Both the position numbers and the translations under genes were made by a program. From an uncultured Caldilineaceae bacterium (GTDB lineage: Bacteria > Chloroflexota > Anaerolineae > Caldilineales > Caldilineaceae): a stretch of 64,000 nucleotides of DNA. Where the stretch lies: NCBI GenBank assembly GCA_958295915.1, contig OY282381.1, forward strand, positions 1,572,722-1,636,721, in the 5' to 3' direction. Below, one piece after another: positions 25,202-34,666 of this stretch (its first letter is position 1; each line of letters begins with the position of its first letter). A model generated the notes under the pieces. It saw nothing but the letters and a program-made list of their open reading frames with translations. It searched no databases and was not told the origin of the DNA.

Positions 25202-26851
25202 ATGGCTAAGCTGTCAGCAGCGAGGGCGCTGGTCCAATCGCTGCGCGCGCAGGGTGTGGATACGATCTTTGGAATCATCTCCAGCCACACGCTGGAGATT
25301 TTCGACGCCCTATACGACCATCGGGACGCCATCCGCTTCATAAGCGCCCGCCATGAGCATGCCGCCGCCATCATGGCTGACGGATACGCCAGGGCAACCG
25401 GCAGGCCAGGGGTGTGCCTGACCAGTACTGGTCCGGGCGCAGCCAATTCTATGGGTGGCATAGGAGAGGCCTACTTCGCCTCTTCGCCTGTACTGAACAT
25501 TACGAGTACGGCCGAGGAGGATCTGTACGAATGCGGACTGGGCACAATGCATGAAACCAAGGATCAGTTGGGCATGTTCTCGGCGGTCACACAACACTGC
25601 TACCATATCAGCCACGCGGAAGAAACCCCTGAGCGGATCCGCGAAGCATTTGAGCGATTTCGCAGCCGGCGCCCGCAACCCATCGCGATAGAGATTCCTG
25701 TAGACGTTCAAGGACAAGATGCCAGGATGACAATACCTGAGCCGGTCCAGATGTCAGCCCCCGGAGCAGATCCGGCGTTGGTAGACAAGGCTGCGGCCAT
25801 TTTGTTGGCCGGCAAACGAGTTGGCGTGCTGGCGGGGACGGGCGCGCACCGCTCCGGCGCGACTCGGGAGCTTACCCGCCTGGTGGAGATGCTGGGCGTT
25901 CCGGTGTTCACCACGGCCAACGGCAAAGGGGCGATTTCCGAAGACCACCCCCTAAGCCTTGGCATGTATGGCGGCGAGTACGATTTTCCGCCGGGCAAGC
26001 TCGAAGATCCGCGCCAGACTTTCGCCAATAGCTTGGATGTCCTTCTGGTCGTGGGTTCGAGTCTGTCCTTTTTCAGGGCAAAGTCCCAGGGTCTCAGACA
26101 ACCGCCCCACCTGATCCACTTGGATATCGATCCCGACTCTATCGGCAAATGGTATGCGGCGACGGTGAGTCTGGTGGGAGACGCGACAACCGCACTGGGT
26201 CAACTCAATGCTGCGCTGGCTGGCAAATCTACTCAGTTGGAGGCGGGCTTTGCCGGGGAGATCGGGGAGGTCAGATGCGGAATACGAGGCTACAAACGGC
26301 AGACTATGCCCAACGAAACGAAGACCATGGAAGCAATCCGTGCCGCCGCAGCCAGGGATGCCATCTTTGTCGGCGATGTCGGCGTCTGTAACCATCGGGG
26401 GGCCAACTACTGTCTTGACGTATACGGCCAGCGAACCTACATAACGCCCGCGTGGGGAGGCCTGGGGTTTGGCTTGCCAGCCGCCGCCGGCGCCAAGGCG
26501 GGCGCTCCTGGCAAACAGGTCGTATGCATCAGCGGCGACGGCGGCGTTCAGTTCAATATCCAAGAGCTGGGCACTTGCGTACAGTACGGGCTCAATCCGG
26601 TCATTCTCGTCTTCAATGACAACGCCTGGGGGCTGTTGCGCCACTATCAGAAGACCAGAGCCAATGCGCGCTATATTGCCAGCGATCTGCGCAATCCAGA
26701 TTTCACGAAATTGGCTGAAGCCTACGGCGCCATCGGGGCGCAGGTTGCGTCGCTGCAAGACCTGGTCCGCGCGCTGGAGGCGGCCCTGAATGCCGAGACC
26801 ATAACGGTTATTGACGTGCTGACTCCCGATGGCTTCGCCAACTTCACGTAG
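25202..26851 (+). CDS. Thiamine diphosphate-dependent enzyme (acetolactate synthase/benzoylformate decarboxylase-like)
   Basis: The 549-residue protein has the three-domain layout of the POX/AHAS family. The catalytic glutamate is Glu52 in ARHEHAA, the central domain follows (about 185-320), and the ThDP/Mg motif is GDGGVQFNIQELGTCVQ with NDNAWG near residue 440. Members decarboxylate 2-oxo acids or join them to a second aldehyde or oxo acid. GGAGG lies 7 nt before the ATG. A regulatory subunit (IlvN type) is missing, so it is probably not the biosynthetic acetolactate synthase. With the KARI-like gene nearby it may make an unusual acyloin. Confidence 0.88.
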   Translation: MAKLSAARALVQSLRAQGVDTIFGIISSHTLEIFDALYDHRDAIRFISARHEHAAAIMADGYARATGRPGVCLTSTGPGAANSMGGIGEAYFASSPVLNITSTAEEDLYECGLGTMHETKDQLGMFSAVTQHCYHISHAEETPERIREAFERFRSRRPQPIAIEIPVDVQGQDARMTIPEPVQMSAPGADPALVDKAAAILLAGKRVGVLAGTGAHRSGATRELTRLVEMLGVPVFTTANGKGAISEDHPLSLGMYGGEYDFPPGKLEDPRQTFANSLDVLLVVGSSLSFFRAKSQGLRQPPHLIHLDIDPDSIGKWYAATVSLVGDATTALGQLNAALAGKSTQLEAGFAGEIGEVRCGIRGYKRQTMPNETKTMEAIRAAAARDAIFVGDVGVCNHRGANYCLDVYGQRTYITPAWGGLGFGLPAAAGAKAGAPGKQVVCISGDGGVQFNIQELGTCVQYGLNPVILVFNDNAWGLLRHYQKTRANARYIASDLRNPDFTKLAEAYGAIGAQVASLQDLVRALEAALNAETITVIDVLTPDGFANFT

Positions 26852-26923
26852 CCCTTCCATAGGGTGAAATGGGATCGCGGTAAAATTCACAGGGGAGCGC
26901 TACCATACTGAAAGGGGGCGTAA

Positions 26924-27952
26924 GTGCCTACGAAGCGGAAACTCACTTGCGGGCTGATCGGCATATCACAGGGTTGGTATGCCGATGTCTACACGACCGC
27001 GCTGCTGGCAATGAAGGATGTCGAGCTTATTGGCATATGCGACCTTGGAAAGAGCCGGGCGTATATTCTGGATTGTATCGGCATGAGCGCTGAAGACTTT
27101 GCGGCCAAATTCGGGACAACCCTTTATCATGATGCCGCCGAGATGCTGCAGCAGAAGCTCGATATGGTGGTGGTGGCAAGCGAGGTTTCGGAGCACTACG
27201 AGAACACCCGTCTGGCACTCGAAGCAGGCGCGCATGTCTTTGCCTGCAAACCCTTCACATTCATTGCCGCTGAAATACAAAGCGCCATCCAGATAGCTGA
27301 GAATTGTCAACGCATGGTGTTTGCGGGCATTCCTTCACGGTTCGAAGACGGCCTGATCGAAGCAGTCCGCCGCGTTCGCTCTGGAGACATTGGCAGGCCC
27401 CTGACGGCGCGAGTCTTCGTGAATCATATCGCGATGACGAGCCCTCAGTGGGAGAGAGACACTGCCAAAAGCGGTGGACCACTTGGCGAGTTCGGCCCGT
27501 ACGGGTTTGACATTATCCGTTGGGTTCTCGATGCCGAACCGACGGAGGTCTTTGCCTTTGGCGAAAACTTCATGCACACGCGAGAGATCGACTCCTGGGA
27601 CAATATCAAGGCTCTCCTCAAATTTTCGAACGGCTCACTGGGGAGCGTACAGATCTGCAATTCTATCAACTGGGAATACCCCTTCTTTGATCTCGAAGTG
27701 GTGGGGGAAAGGGGCTGTGTGCGGACAGACTACCACAATTATCCCGTCGTGACCCACGGTAAGGAGTCTGCCGAGCTATCTCCTATCAGATACGCACCCA
27801 TGAACCAGCGCGAGATCACCCACTTTGTCAAGGCAGTACGAAGAGAGGAGGAGCTCTGCGTTACGCTTCAGGACGCCTATGTGGCTACCAGAATGATTGA
27901 GGGGGTACAGGAAAGCCTCACCTCACATCTTCCCATCAGAATAAAGCTGTGA
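26924..27952 (+). CDS. Gfo/Idh/MocA family oxidoreductase
   Basis: The 342-residue protein has an N-terminal Rossmann fold (GLIGISQGW, residues 10-18) and the usual lysine in a CKPF motif (Lys109; EKP in most members). A C-terminal beta-sheet domain binds the sugar. Members oxidise or reduce sugars, inositols or sugar amines with NAD(P). It starts with GTG after AAAGGGGG, 72 nt behind the ThDP enzyme. The GISQGW form of the nucleotide motif is non-standard, so cofactor binding may differ. It probably acts on an intermediate of the locus. Confidence 0.85.
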   Translation: MPTKRKLTCGLIGISQGWYADVYTTALLAMKDVELIGICDLGKSRAYILDCIGMSAEDFAAKFGTTLYHDAAEMLQQKLDMVVVASEVSEHYENTRLALEAGAHVFACKPFTFIAAEIQSAIQIAENCQRMVFAGIPSRFEDGLIEAVRRVRSGDIGRPLTARVFVNHIAMTSPQWERDTAKSGGPLGEFGPYGFDIIRWVLDAEPTEVFAFGENFMHTREIDSWDNIKALLKFSNGSLGSVQICNSINWEYPFFDLEVVGERGCVRTDYHNYPVVTHGKESAELSPIRYAPMNQREITHFVKAVRREEELCVTLQDAYVATRMIEGVQESLTSHLPIRIKL

Positions 27953-28114
27953 GCTAGGCTCAGACCACATCTGTTACCTCTGGCGCACCAGTAGGCCGGC
28001 ATCGGCCAGCGTGTGACCGTGGTGTCGGCGTGTACGGCGACATCGCCGAGCTATCCACACCTGCAGCCAGTAACCAAAGACAATCTCAACGCGGTCGGGA
28101 TCTGAAAAAACGAG

Positions 28115-28143
28115 TTGCTTTCCGATCTCCCATTGGCTATACT
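28115..28143 (+). promoter_or_regulatory. Promoter within the island, ahead of the peptide-type ABC operon
   Basis: TTGCTT and TATACT are spaced 17 bp. The extended -10 context CCCATTGGCTATACT matches those at 18030 and 45056. It could start a transcript through 28152-34587. Confidence 0.5.
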
Positions 28144-28151
28144 AAAGATGG

Positions 28152-28523
28152 GTGGAGGCCTTTACTCCCTTTCCGCTGAACGAAGTTGACGATGAGGTGA
28201 CGTACCACTTTCTCTTTGGCAGCGAACTTGACAAGTTGACAGCAGCATTTCAGTTCAAACTAAGGAACCTCGGAGACACTGACGAGGCGGTAGTAAGCCT
28301 GAATGGCCGCGAGATCACAGCGGACGATGTTGTTTTCCGTCGATGCCAGCCGCCTGACGCGCCGGCATTTCGCTTCGCACTATGGCGGGCCGCACTGGGA
28401 TCGCCTCCCTTGAAACAGGGCGAGAATGTCTTGACCGTGAATCTGGCGAAACGCGATCCCGGACGGCATCTCCCGGTTCAGGTAGGTGAATTTGAGATAT
28501 TCGTCGATCCCACAGAACGGTAG
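28152..28523 (+). CDS. Hypothetical protein, probable beta-sandwich domain fragment
   Basis: The 123-residue frame has alternating strands (AAFQFKLRNLGDTDEAVVSL, then ENVLTVNLAKRD and VGEFEIFVD) like the accessory sandwich domains of glycosidases. The GTG start lies only 8 nt after a predicted -10 box and has no ribosome binding site. It is therefore either leaderless or the surviving C-terminus of a larger gene; a stop lies in frame at 28143. The following ABC operon is on the same strand. I do not recognise a family. Confidence 0.5.
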   Translation: MEAFTPFPLNEVDDEVTYHFLFGSELDKLTAAFQFKLRNLGDTDEAVVSLNGREITADDVVFRRCQPPDAPAFRFALWRAALGSPPLKQGENVLTVNLAKRDPGRHLPVQVGEFEIFVDPTER

Positions 28524-28624
28524 CTGCAATTCGAGCCTAGTAACCTGTAGTGATGATGAGTGGCCCAGAGGGCGCGCCCCGCTTTGCGCTCAATATGTCT
28601 TACATAACCATAAGAGGAGAAAAA

Positions 28625-30373
28625 ATGCTTGCAACCAAGAGTAAACGATTGGCCTTTGTAGCGGCGATGGCGGCGCTCTTTGCCCTGATGGCATGCGCGA
28701 GTCCAGTGTCCGAACCCATCGTCATTGAAGTCACTTCGACACCCGAACCCATGATGCCGGCAGAGGTGGAGTTGGTATTTGGCGACCTGCCCCGCGACGA
28801 GACCTTCATTGTCGCCTCCCAGGCGCCCAACAATGATGTCTGGGACAGTTTTAACCACTATCAGGCGGCAACTTACAACAACGCCTCCGGTTACAATCAG
28901 CTTACCCAAGAGATGCCCTTCCTTGAATGGGACGGGGTGATCTATCCCTGGCTGGCCCAATCGTGGGAATACGATGGGGACGGGACCGAACTCACTCTTA
29001 CCATCACCGAGGGCGTCAACTGGAATGATGGCATGCCCTTGACGATCGAGGATTGGCTGTTCACTCTGCAGTACAACGCAGACAATGCGGACAAGGGCAT
29101 CGCCTGGGCCTCGTTCCTGACGGACATCGAGTGGCGCGCCGAAGGCAGCAACCAGATCGTGTTCACCCTGCCTGAATCGAACTTTCGCTTTCACCAGAAC
29201 TTCATTGGCCACATAGCGGGAGCCTGGCGCCCTGTTGCGAAGCACGTTTGGGAAGGCCAGGATGCCACTACATTCAAGAACCCGGATGCCATCGGCTCCG
29301 GTCCTTATCGATTGGTGAGCGCCAACTCTGACACCAGGACCGTCATCTGGGAACGGCGTGATGAGTACTGGGATCCGGAGCGGTTGCCGGCGCCGAAATA
29401 TCAAGTGTGGCTGAAACGGCCGGAAGCGGACGTGGCCGTCTTCGAGTGGGAAGAGGGCGCCTATGATCTGGGCCGGATACCCTTCCAACTCATGACGCGT
29501 ATGATGAGCGCCAATGCCCACATAAAACCGCTTGTGCACCAGGACCCCTGTCCGCGCGGGCTGATTTTCAACGTAATGAACGAGCCGCTCGATGATCCTT
29601 TGTTCCGCCGCGCGCTGGGTTTGCTGATGAACCGGCAAGCGGTAGCCAACCTGGCCAATGTGCCTAGCTACGTAACGCCGGTGTTGTGGCCTAACACCGG
29701 CGAAATCGACGAGCGCTTTTACGATGCGGCCGCCGCCGAGGAATTCGAGGTCACCACCTTCGATCCTGAAAAAGCGGTTCAGCTGCTAGATGAGGCCGGT
29801 TATGCGCTCGTGGACGGCGTCCGCCTGGACAAGAGCGGCAATCCCATCTCTCTGGACGCCTTCTATATTGACATTGGCGATCCGGCGTGGACAGTGTGGT
29901 CCTGGTTGTTGGCAGAGCAGGCTGAGAAGGTAGGCATCGAGGTCAACCCGCGACTGCTTGATATACCGACGTTCTTCGCCCAGGGACCGAATGGAGAGTT
30001 TGATATTCTCTTCAGGTGGTTCTGTACGCGGCCCTCCGACCCGACGGCTATGTACGATGGTCTTCATTCCAAGTACGCTATGCCCATCGGCGAACGTTCG
30101 TCTGGCATCCCGGGCCGGTACCGGAATCCGGAGCTGGATGCCATCATAGACCAGATCAGAACCGGCGATCCGGCTTCTGCGGCCACGCAGGAGCTATTCC
30201 GGCAAGCCTATAGGATATGGGCTGAGGAACAGCCGTATCTGTCTCTGTTCGGCGAAAATGAAGGCGTCGCTTTCAACACCCAATACTGGACGGGCCTTGA
30301 AGTGGGCCAGCCCTGGGTGCATTGGGGGGCGCACTTCCGTCAGATGATGGTGTGGATTGTGCCGGCACAGTAG
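28625..30373 (+). CDS. ABC transporter substrate-binding lipoprotein, family 5 (peptide/oligosaccharide type)
   Basis: The 582-residue protein has a signal peptide with lipobox (FALMACASP) and the layout of family 5 binding proteins such as DppA/OppA. Landmarks include LTITEGVNWNDGMPLTIEDW and GSGPYRLVS. AGAGGAGAAAAA precedes the ATG at 28625. It is followed by two permeases and two ATPases, completing an importer. In this family many members bind oligosaccharides rather than peptides; the GH2 and GH36-like genes downstream favour a glycan ligand here. Confidence 0.92.
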   Translation: MLATKSKRLAFVAAMAALFALMACASPVSEPIVIEVTSTPEPMMPAEVELVFGDLPRDETFIVASQAPNNDVWDSFNHYQAATYNNASGYNQLTQEMPFLEWDGVIYPWLAQSWEYDGDGTELTLTITEGVNWNDGMPLTIEDWLFTLQYNADNADKGIAWASFLTDIEWRAEGSNQIVFTLPESNFRFHQNFIGHIAGAWRPVAKHVWEGQDATTFKNPDAIGSGPYRLVSANSDTRTVIWERRDEYWDPERLPAPKYQVWLKRPEADVAVFEWEEGAYDLGRIPFQLMTRMMSANAHIKPLVHQDPCPRGLIFNVMNEPLDDPLFRRALGLLMNRQAVANLANVPSYVTPVLWPNTGEIDERFYDAAAAEEFEVTTFDPEKAVQLLDEAGYALVDGVRLDKSGNPISLDAFYIDIGDPAWTVWSWLLAEQAEKVGIEVNPRLLDIPTFFAQGPNGEFDILFRWFCTRPSDPTAMYDGLHSKYAMPIGERSSGIPGRYRNPELDAIIDQIRTGDPASAATQELFRQAYRIWAEEQPYLSLFGENEGVAFNTQYWTGLEVGQPWVHWGAHFRQMMVWIVPAQ

Positions 30374-30465
30374 TCCTTACAACCTGAGGAGAGAGAAAAA
30401 CCAGTGGCTAGTCGGGGCAATTTGAATGCCCAACGATTTTGGTTTTGCTTTTCTCGCGTATGCGT

Positions 30466-30579
30466 TCTGGGCAATCAAACCTTGTGGTTGCCCAGAGCGG
30501 GCGCAACTGCAGCTTTTCGTGATTAGTGGCTCGTTGCCAGCAATGGCGCTAGCCACTGGAAACTGACTACTGGCAACTG
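30466..30579. repeat. Two dispersed repeat units between binding protein and permease
   Basis: 30466-30507 has arms TCTGGGCAA and TTGCCCAGA and belongs to the family seen at 171 and 41460. 30524-30579 is an SDQ-type copy (AGTGGCTCGTTGCCAGCAAT). Both lie in the 260-bp gap between the binding-protein and permease genes. Confidence 0.65.
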
Positions 30580-30632
30580 AATGCTGTTCCCGACGGGGCG
30601 GCAAAGACAATCAGGAAACCCAGATAATCAGG

Positions 30633-31697
30633 ATGGTAGCTCAAGAAACAGAGACGATGGAAGCAGCGGAGGTGTCTGGTCGGCGAGAGGCTGTTCATTA
30701 TATAGTGCGACGATTTGGCATATACCTCTTTACCTTGTGGGCGGCTTTCACTGTAGCCTTCTTTGTTTTTCGGATGGTGCCCGGCGACCCAATGACGATC
30801 TTACTTGGCCAACTCTCGCGTGCCGAGGGACAGCTGGATCCTGAGGAAGCCGAAGTCATCATCGCCCATTATCGGGAGGTGTTCGGGCTTGATGAACCGC
30901 TTTACAAGCAGTACGTTTTCTATCTCGGCAATTCCATCTTTCGCGGACTGGACTTTGGCCCTTCCTTCGTGGCCTACCCAACACCGACACGGGATCTGAT
31001 CGTGCAGCGCCTGCCCTGGACGGTGGGTATTTTCACGACCTCTGTGCTGCTGGCCTGGATCGCGGGCACCGGCTTGGGCGCGGTTATGGGCTGGCTGCAC
31101 CAACGGCGTCTGACCGGGCTGGCCGTGGCTGTGTCAACGCTGCTGCAGATCACGCCCGTTTACCTGGTCGCCCTGGGTCTGATCATCTATGTGGGGTTTG
31201 CGCTACGCTGGCTACCTCCGGGTGGGCCCTATGCCGCGCACTTGCAGCCGACATGGAACTGGGAATTCATCTCCAGTCTATTGCGGCACGCCATTTTGCC
31301 GATGCTCTCTGTCATGCTGACGCTGGGCGCGGGCTTCACGCTTGGTATGCGCGCGCTCATGATATCCGTATTAGGTGAAGACTATCTGACGTTTGCTAAG
31401 GCCAAGGGCGTGCTGCCTTTGACCATCCTCAAAGACTATGCCCTCCGTAACGCGCTGATCCCCCAGGTAACCGGCTTGGCGATCGTCCTGGGCGCTACAC
31501 TGAATGGGATTTTTATCGTCGAGGTGCTCTTCCAACTTCCGGGGTTGGGGACACTGTTTGTGCAGGCGATGGGTCTGCGCGATTTCAATACCATGCAGGG
31601 TATCGTCCTGTTCTCCATTTTCGCCGTCTTGACGCTCACATTAATCGTCGATCTGGCCTTACCGTTGTTGGATCCGCGCATAAGGAAAACGGTATGA
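30633..31697 (+). CDS. ABC transporter permease, DppB/OppB type
   Basis: The 354-residue protein has a cytoplasmic N-terminus, then an OppB-type first helix (YLFTLWAAFTVAFFVFRMVPGDPM) and about five more membrane segments. The ATPase-docking loop includes EDYLTFAKAKGVLPLTILKDYALRNAL (about 248-274). It forms the channel with the next gene, whose start overlaps its stop (ATGA at 31694). A long repeat-bearing leader of about 260 nt separates it from the binding-protein gene, which usually allows different expression levels. Confidence 0.92.
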   Translation: MVAQETETMEAAEVSGRREAVHYIVRRFGIYLFTLWAAFTVAFFVFRMVPGDPMTILLGQLSRAEGQLDPEEAEVIIAHYREVFGLDEPLYKQYVFYLGNSIFRGLDFGPSFVAYPTPTRDLIVQRLPWTVGIFTTSVLLAWIAGTGLGAVMGWLHQRRLTGLAVAVSTLLQITPVYLVALGLIIYVGFALRWLPPGGPYAAHLQPTWNWEFISSLLRHAILPMLSVMLTLGAGFTLGMRALMISVLGEDYLTFAKAKGVLPLTILKDYALRNALIPQVTGLAIVLGATLNGIFIVEVLFQLPGLGTLFVQAMGLRDFNTMQGIVLFSIFAVLTLTLIVDLALPLLDPRIRKTV

Positions 31698-32542
31698 AGA
31701 ACGCTAGAATTCTGATTGGCGTCGTTATGCTGGCAGTCATTCTGGCCGTGGCGTTAATCGGTCCGTCTGTCGTCGATAGAGTTCTGTTTCCCGACGAAAG
31801 TCCCACCAGCCGCGGCTCGTACCGACCTTATCAACTGGCTTCGACCGCACATCCAATCGGCACGGACGGTGATGGCCGTGATGGTTTAGCGGTTTTCGTT
31901 TCCAGCATTACCCCATCACTGGCTATCGGCTTAATCGCCGGGCTGATCTCCACCAGCTTGGGGGTCGCGCTCGGTTTTTTCGCCGGCTACGCCGAGGGCC
32001 GGCTGGATACCCTCCTACGCATACTTATCGACATGGTCCTGGTTATTCCCACGTTGCCCCTTTTGCTGATGCTGGCTGTATACATAGAGCGTTGGGATCT
32101 CTATAAGCTGGCATTGATACTGGGGCTGTTCGGCTGGGCTTTTGTGGCCCGCGTCATCAGGCCGCAGGTGCAGAGCTTGCGCGAAAGAAGCTATGTGGAC
32201 CTGGCTCGGCTCTCCGGCGAAAATACGCCGGAGATCATCTTCCTGGAACTGCTCCCGCCTCTGCTGCCTTATATCGTCTATGTTCTTTCACTTGCTGTGG
32301 TTGGCGCTATGTTGGCCGAGGCTGGCCTACAGATCATTGGGCTTGGCGCCGGCGGTCTGCCGACGCTAGGATTCATGATCGCCAAAGGGTTTCGGGAAGG
32401 CGTCATCGGCGTGGGATTATTGGGACAGATGTTTTTGCCCGCCGGGGCATTGATTGTTGTGTTTTTGAGCCTCAACCTGATCAACACCGGCCTGGACCAG
32501 ATCTTTAATCCGCGCCTGCAAACCACGATTGAGGGAAGGTGA
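31694..32542 (+). CDS. ABC transporter permease, DppC/OppC type
   Basis: The 282-residue protein pairs with the upstream permease. It has an N-terminal membrane anchor, then the GTDGDGRDGLAVFVSS stretch that corresponds to the conserved GTDxxGRD of this family, and an ATPase-docking loop (RERSYVDLARLSGENTPEIIF). The start overlaps the previous stop by 4 nt, so translation is likely coupled. The ATPase gene follows after 3 nt. Confidence 0.92.
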   Translation: MKNARILIGVVMLAVILAVALIGPSVVDRVLFPDESPTSRGSYRPYQLASTAHPIGTDGDGRDGLAVFVSSITPSLAIGLIAGLISTSLGVALGFFAGYAEGRLDTLLRILIDMVLVIPTLPLLLMLAVYIERWDLYKLALILGLFGWAFVARVIRPQVQSLRERSYVDLARLSGENTPEIIFLELLPPLLPYIVYVLSLAVVGAMLAEAGLQIIGLGAGGLPTLGFMIAKGFREGVIGVGLLGQMFLPAGALIVVFLSLNLINTGLDQIFNPRLQTTIEGR

Positions 32543-32545
32543 CAG

Positions 32546-33541
32546 ATGTCAACTCTTCTGAAGATCCGGAATCTGTCGGCGGGGCTACAAGGACGTCGGG
32601 CGATCACGCAAGTGGTGAGCAATGTCGACCTGGATGTGGAGGCAGGCGAAATCTTGGGGATTGTTGGCGAGTCCGGTTGCGGCAAGAGCACAATGGCTGC
32701 CGCCATCCTACGCCTGCTGGCGCGGCCACAGGCGCTCCAATCTGGCTCGATGCAGTTGACGCTTGAAGATGGCGAGACATACGACCTGCTGCAGATGCCC
32801 GAAAAAAAGTTGCGCCAGTTTCGTTGGCGGCGCCTGTCATACATTCCCCAGGGTTCGATGAATTCCTTGAATCCGGTATTGCGCGTGCGTCGGCAAATGA
32901 CCGATACCCTGGTCGAACATGGTCTGACAAAGGAGGAGGCGCTCGGTCGCGCCGGCGAGGTATTGGAACAGGTCAATCTGGAACCCAGGGTACTGGACAG
33001 TTATCCGCACGAACTGAGCGGCGGCATGCGCCAGCGGGTGATCATTGCCTTGGCGGTGAGCATGCGTCCGGCCCTGGTTGTGGCAGATGAACTAACAACT
33101 GCCCTGGACGTTGTCACCCAGCGGCAGATCCTGCAGCAGATGGCCGCTATCCGCGACGAGTTGGGGACGACGTTTATTCTCATCACGCACGACATGGGCG
33201 TGGTGGCCCAGGTAGCCGACCGTATGGCGGTGATGTATGCGGGCCGGATCGGGGAAGTGGGAAGCGTCAAGGACGTCTTCGCCTCACCGCTCCACCCCTA
33301 TTCGCAGGCGCTGATCGCGTCGATTCCCCAGCAAAGCGGCCAGCGGGTCGAAGGTCTGTCGGGCGAGGCGCCCAGCCCGTGGAACTACCCGGCCGGCTGT
33401 CGTTTTCACCCACGCTGCCCGCGTGTGTTCGAGCCCTGCAGCGAGCAGGCGCCGGCGTTGCGACCGCAGGGCAGCGGTCGCTGGGCAGCCTGCCACCTGT
33501 TTGAACCACAATTTGAACCACAAAACGTCAGTGACCAGTGA
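32546..33541 (+). CDS. ABC transporter ATPase, DppD/OppD type
   Basis: The 331-residue protein has Walker A GESGCGKST, signature LSGGMRQRV and Walker B LVVADE. The oligopeptide-type C-terminal region has the CRFHPRCP cysteine cluster. It drives the importer with the second ATPase. The last residues VSDQ and the stop codon come from a dispersed repeat (33530-33582). A GH2 gene 4 kb away ends in the same residues for the same reason. Confidence 0.93.
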   Translation: MSTLLKIRNLSAGLQGRRAITQVVSNVDLDVEAGEILGIVGESGCGKSTMAAAILRLLARPQALQSGSMQLTLEDGETYDLLQMPEKKLRQFRWRRLSYIPQGSMNSLNPVLRVRRQMTDTLVEHGLTKEEALGRAGEVLEQVNLEPRVLDSYPHELSGGMRQRVIIALAVSMRPALVVADELTTALDVVTQRQILQQMAAIRDELGTTFILITHDMGVVAQVADRMAVMYAGRIGEVGSVKDVFASPLHPYSQALIASIPQQSGQRVEGLSGEAPSPWNYPAGCRFHPRCPRVFEPCSEQAPALRPQGSGRWAACHLFEPQFEPQNVSDQ

Positions 33542-33582
33542 CCAGTGGCTAGTGGCCAGAAACTGCAGTTACTGGCTACTGA
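33530..33582. repeat. SDQ-type dispersed repeat overlapping the ATPase gene end
   Basis: The unit (CAGTGACCAGTGACCAGTGG, then AAACTGCAGTTACTGGCTACTG) overlaps the last codons of the DppD-type gene. It is almost identical to 37846-37892. Confidence 0.85.
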
Positions 33583-33594
33583 TGTACTGAACAG

Positions 33595-34587
33595 ATGCGT
33601 GATCTCTTGGTAGTAGAGGACCTGCAACAGGTGTTTAAGGGTAGAAAGCCGATCTATGCGGTGGACGGTGTGTCATTTCGGCTGCCCGAAGAACCCACAA
33701 TCCTGAATCTGGTGGGGGAAAGCGGCAGTGGCAAATCAACGATTGCGCGCATCATTCTGGCGTTATTGCGCCCTACCGCCGGCCATGTACTCTACAAAGG
33801 GGTCGATATTTTCACCAGAGATCGGAAATGGAAGCGGCAGTTCCGGGCGGAGGCGCAGGCTGTTTTCCAGGATCCCTACAGCGTGTATAATCCGGTCTAC
33901 AAGGTTGAACGCGTCTTGAAGCTGGTCATCCGCAAATTTGGACTCGCCAGCAGCGCAGCCGAAGCAAGGCAGCGGATGGAGGAATCACTCAGAGCGGTGG
34001 ACCTGCGGCCGCAAGAGGTGATGGGCCGCTATCCGCACCAGTTGAGCGGTGGCCAGCGGCAGCGCCTGATGTTGGCGCGCGTCTACCTGATGCGGCCGCG
34101 CCTGATCATCGCCGACGAGCCGGTGTCGATGATCGACGCCGGCATGCGCGCCTCGTTCTTGAACATTCTGCTGGATTTCCGCGACACCTACGGAATCTCG
34201 ACCCTCTTTATCACCCACGATCTCTCGAACGCTATGTACCTAGGGGGAGAGATCATTGTGCTCTACCAAGGCAGGATTATGGAGCGAGGTGAGACACAGG
34301 GCGTGACGAAAGCGCCCTTGCACCCCTATGCCCAGCTGTTGATGAGCTCGGTACCGGTTCCCGACCCCAGCAGACGGTGGGAAGAGGATGTAACGGGCCT
34401 GGCGTTGGCTGAGGGCGGGCCAAGCACATCCTCGCAACGCCAGCGCTGCCTGTTTGCCGAACGCTGCCCACAGAGTATGGATGTCTGTTGGCAAGCGCGC
34501 CCGATCCTGCGAATCCCTGATGGCGCGGACATGGCTGCGCGACATGTAGCCTGTTATCTGTACCAGGAGGAACAGAAGCGCGGCTGA
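33595..34587 (+). CDS. ABC transporter ATPase, DppF/OppF type
   Basis: The 330-residue protein has Walker A GESGSGKST, signature LSGGQRQRL and Walker B LIIADEP. The C-terminal cysteine motif CLFAERCP is of the oligopeptide type. It is the second ATPase of the importer and lies 53 nt after the first. The D-loop reads VSMID in place of the usual TSALD, a common variation in this subfamily. No separate regulation is visible. Confidence 0.93.
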   Translation: MRDLLVVEDLQQVFKGRKPIYAVDGVSFRLPEEPTILNLVGESGSGKSTIARIILALLRPTAGHVLYKGVDIFTRDRKWKRQFRAEAQAVFQDPYSVYNPVYKVERVLKLVIRKFGLASSAAEARQRMEESLRAVDLRPQEVMGRYPHQLSGGQRQRLMLARVYLMRPRLIIADEPVSMIDAGMRASFLNILLDFRDTYGISTLFITHDLSNAMYLGGEIIVLYQGRIMERGETQGVTKAPLHPYAQLLMSSVPVPDPSRRWEEDVTGLALAEGGPSTSSQRQRCLFAERCPQSMDVCWQARPILRIPDGADMAARHVACYLYQEEQKRG

Positions 34588-34645
34588 TTCTATTGCAGTT
34601 TTTAGTTGTCAGTCAAGCGCCCGACGGCTGGCAGGTCGTGCGTCT

Positions 34646-34664
34646 AGTTAAGTATGTAATTCCC
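34646..34664 (+). repeat. Footprint of a TnpB-type element end
   Basis: AGTTAAGTATGTAATTCCC differs by one base from the terminus at 12724-12742 and stops two bases before the GH2 start codon. No other element sequence is present around it. Confidence 0.6.
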
Positions 34665-34666
34665 TT

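Noticed and set aside
25202..26851. Biosynthetic acetolactate synthase (ilvB)
   Set aside because: No ilvN small subunit and no ilvD, leuA or ilvA nearby, and the setting is a sugar-oxidation locus; kept only as a ThDP enzyme.
25952..26890. 312-codon minus-strand ORF opposite the ThDP gene
   Set aside because: Antisense shadow of a gene with complete cofactor motifs.
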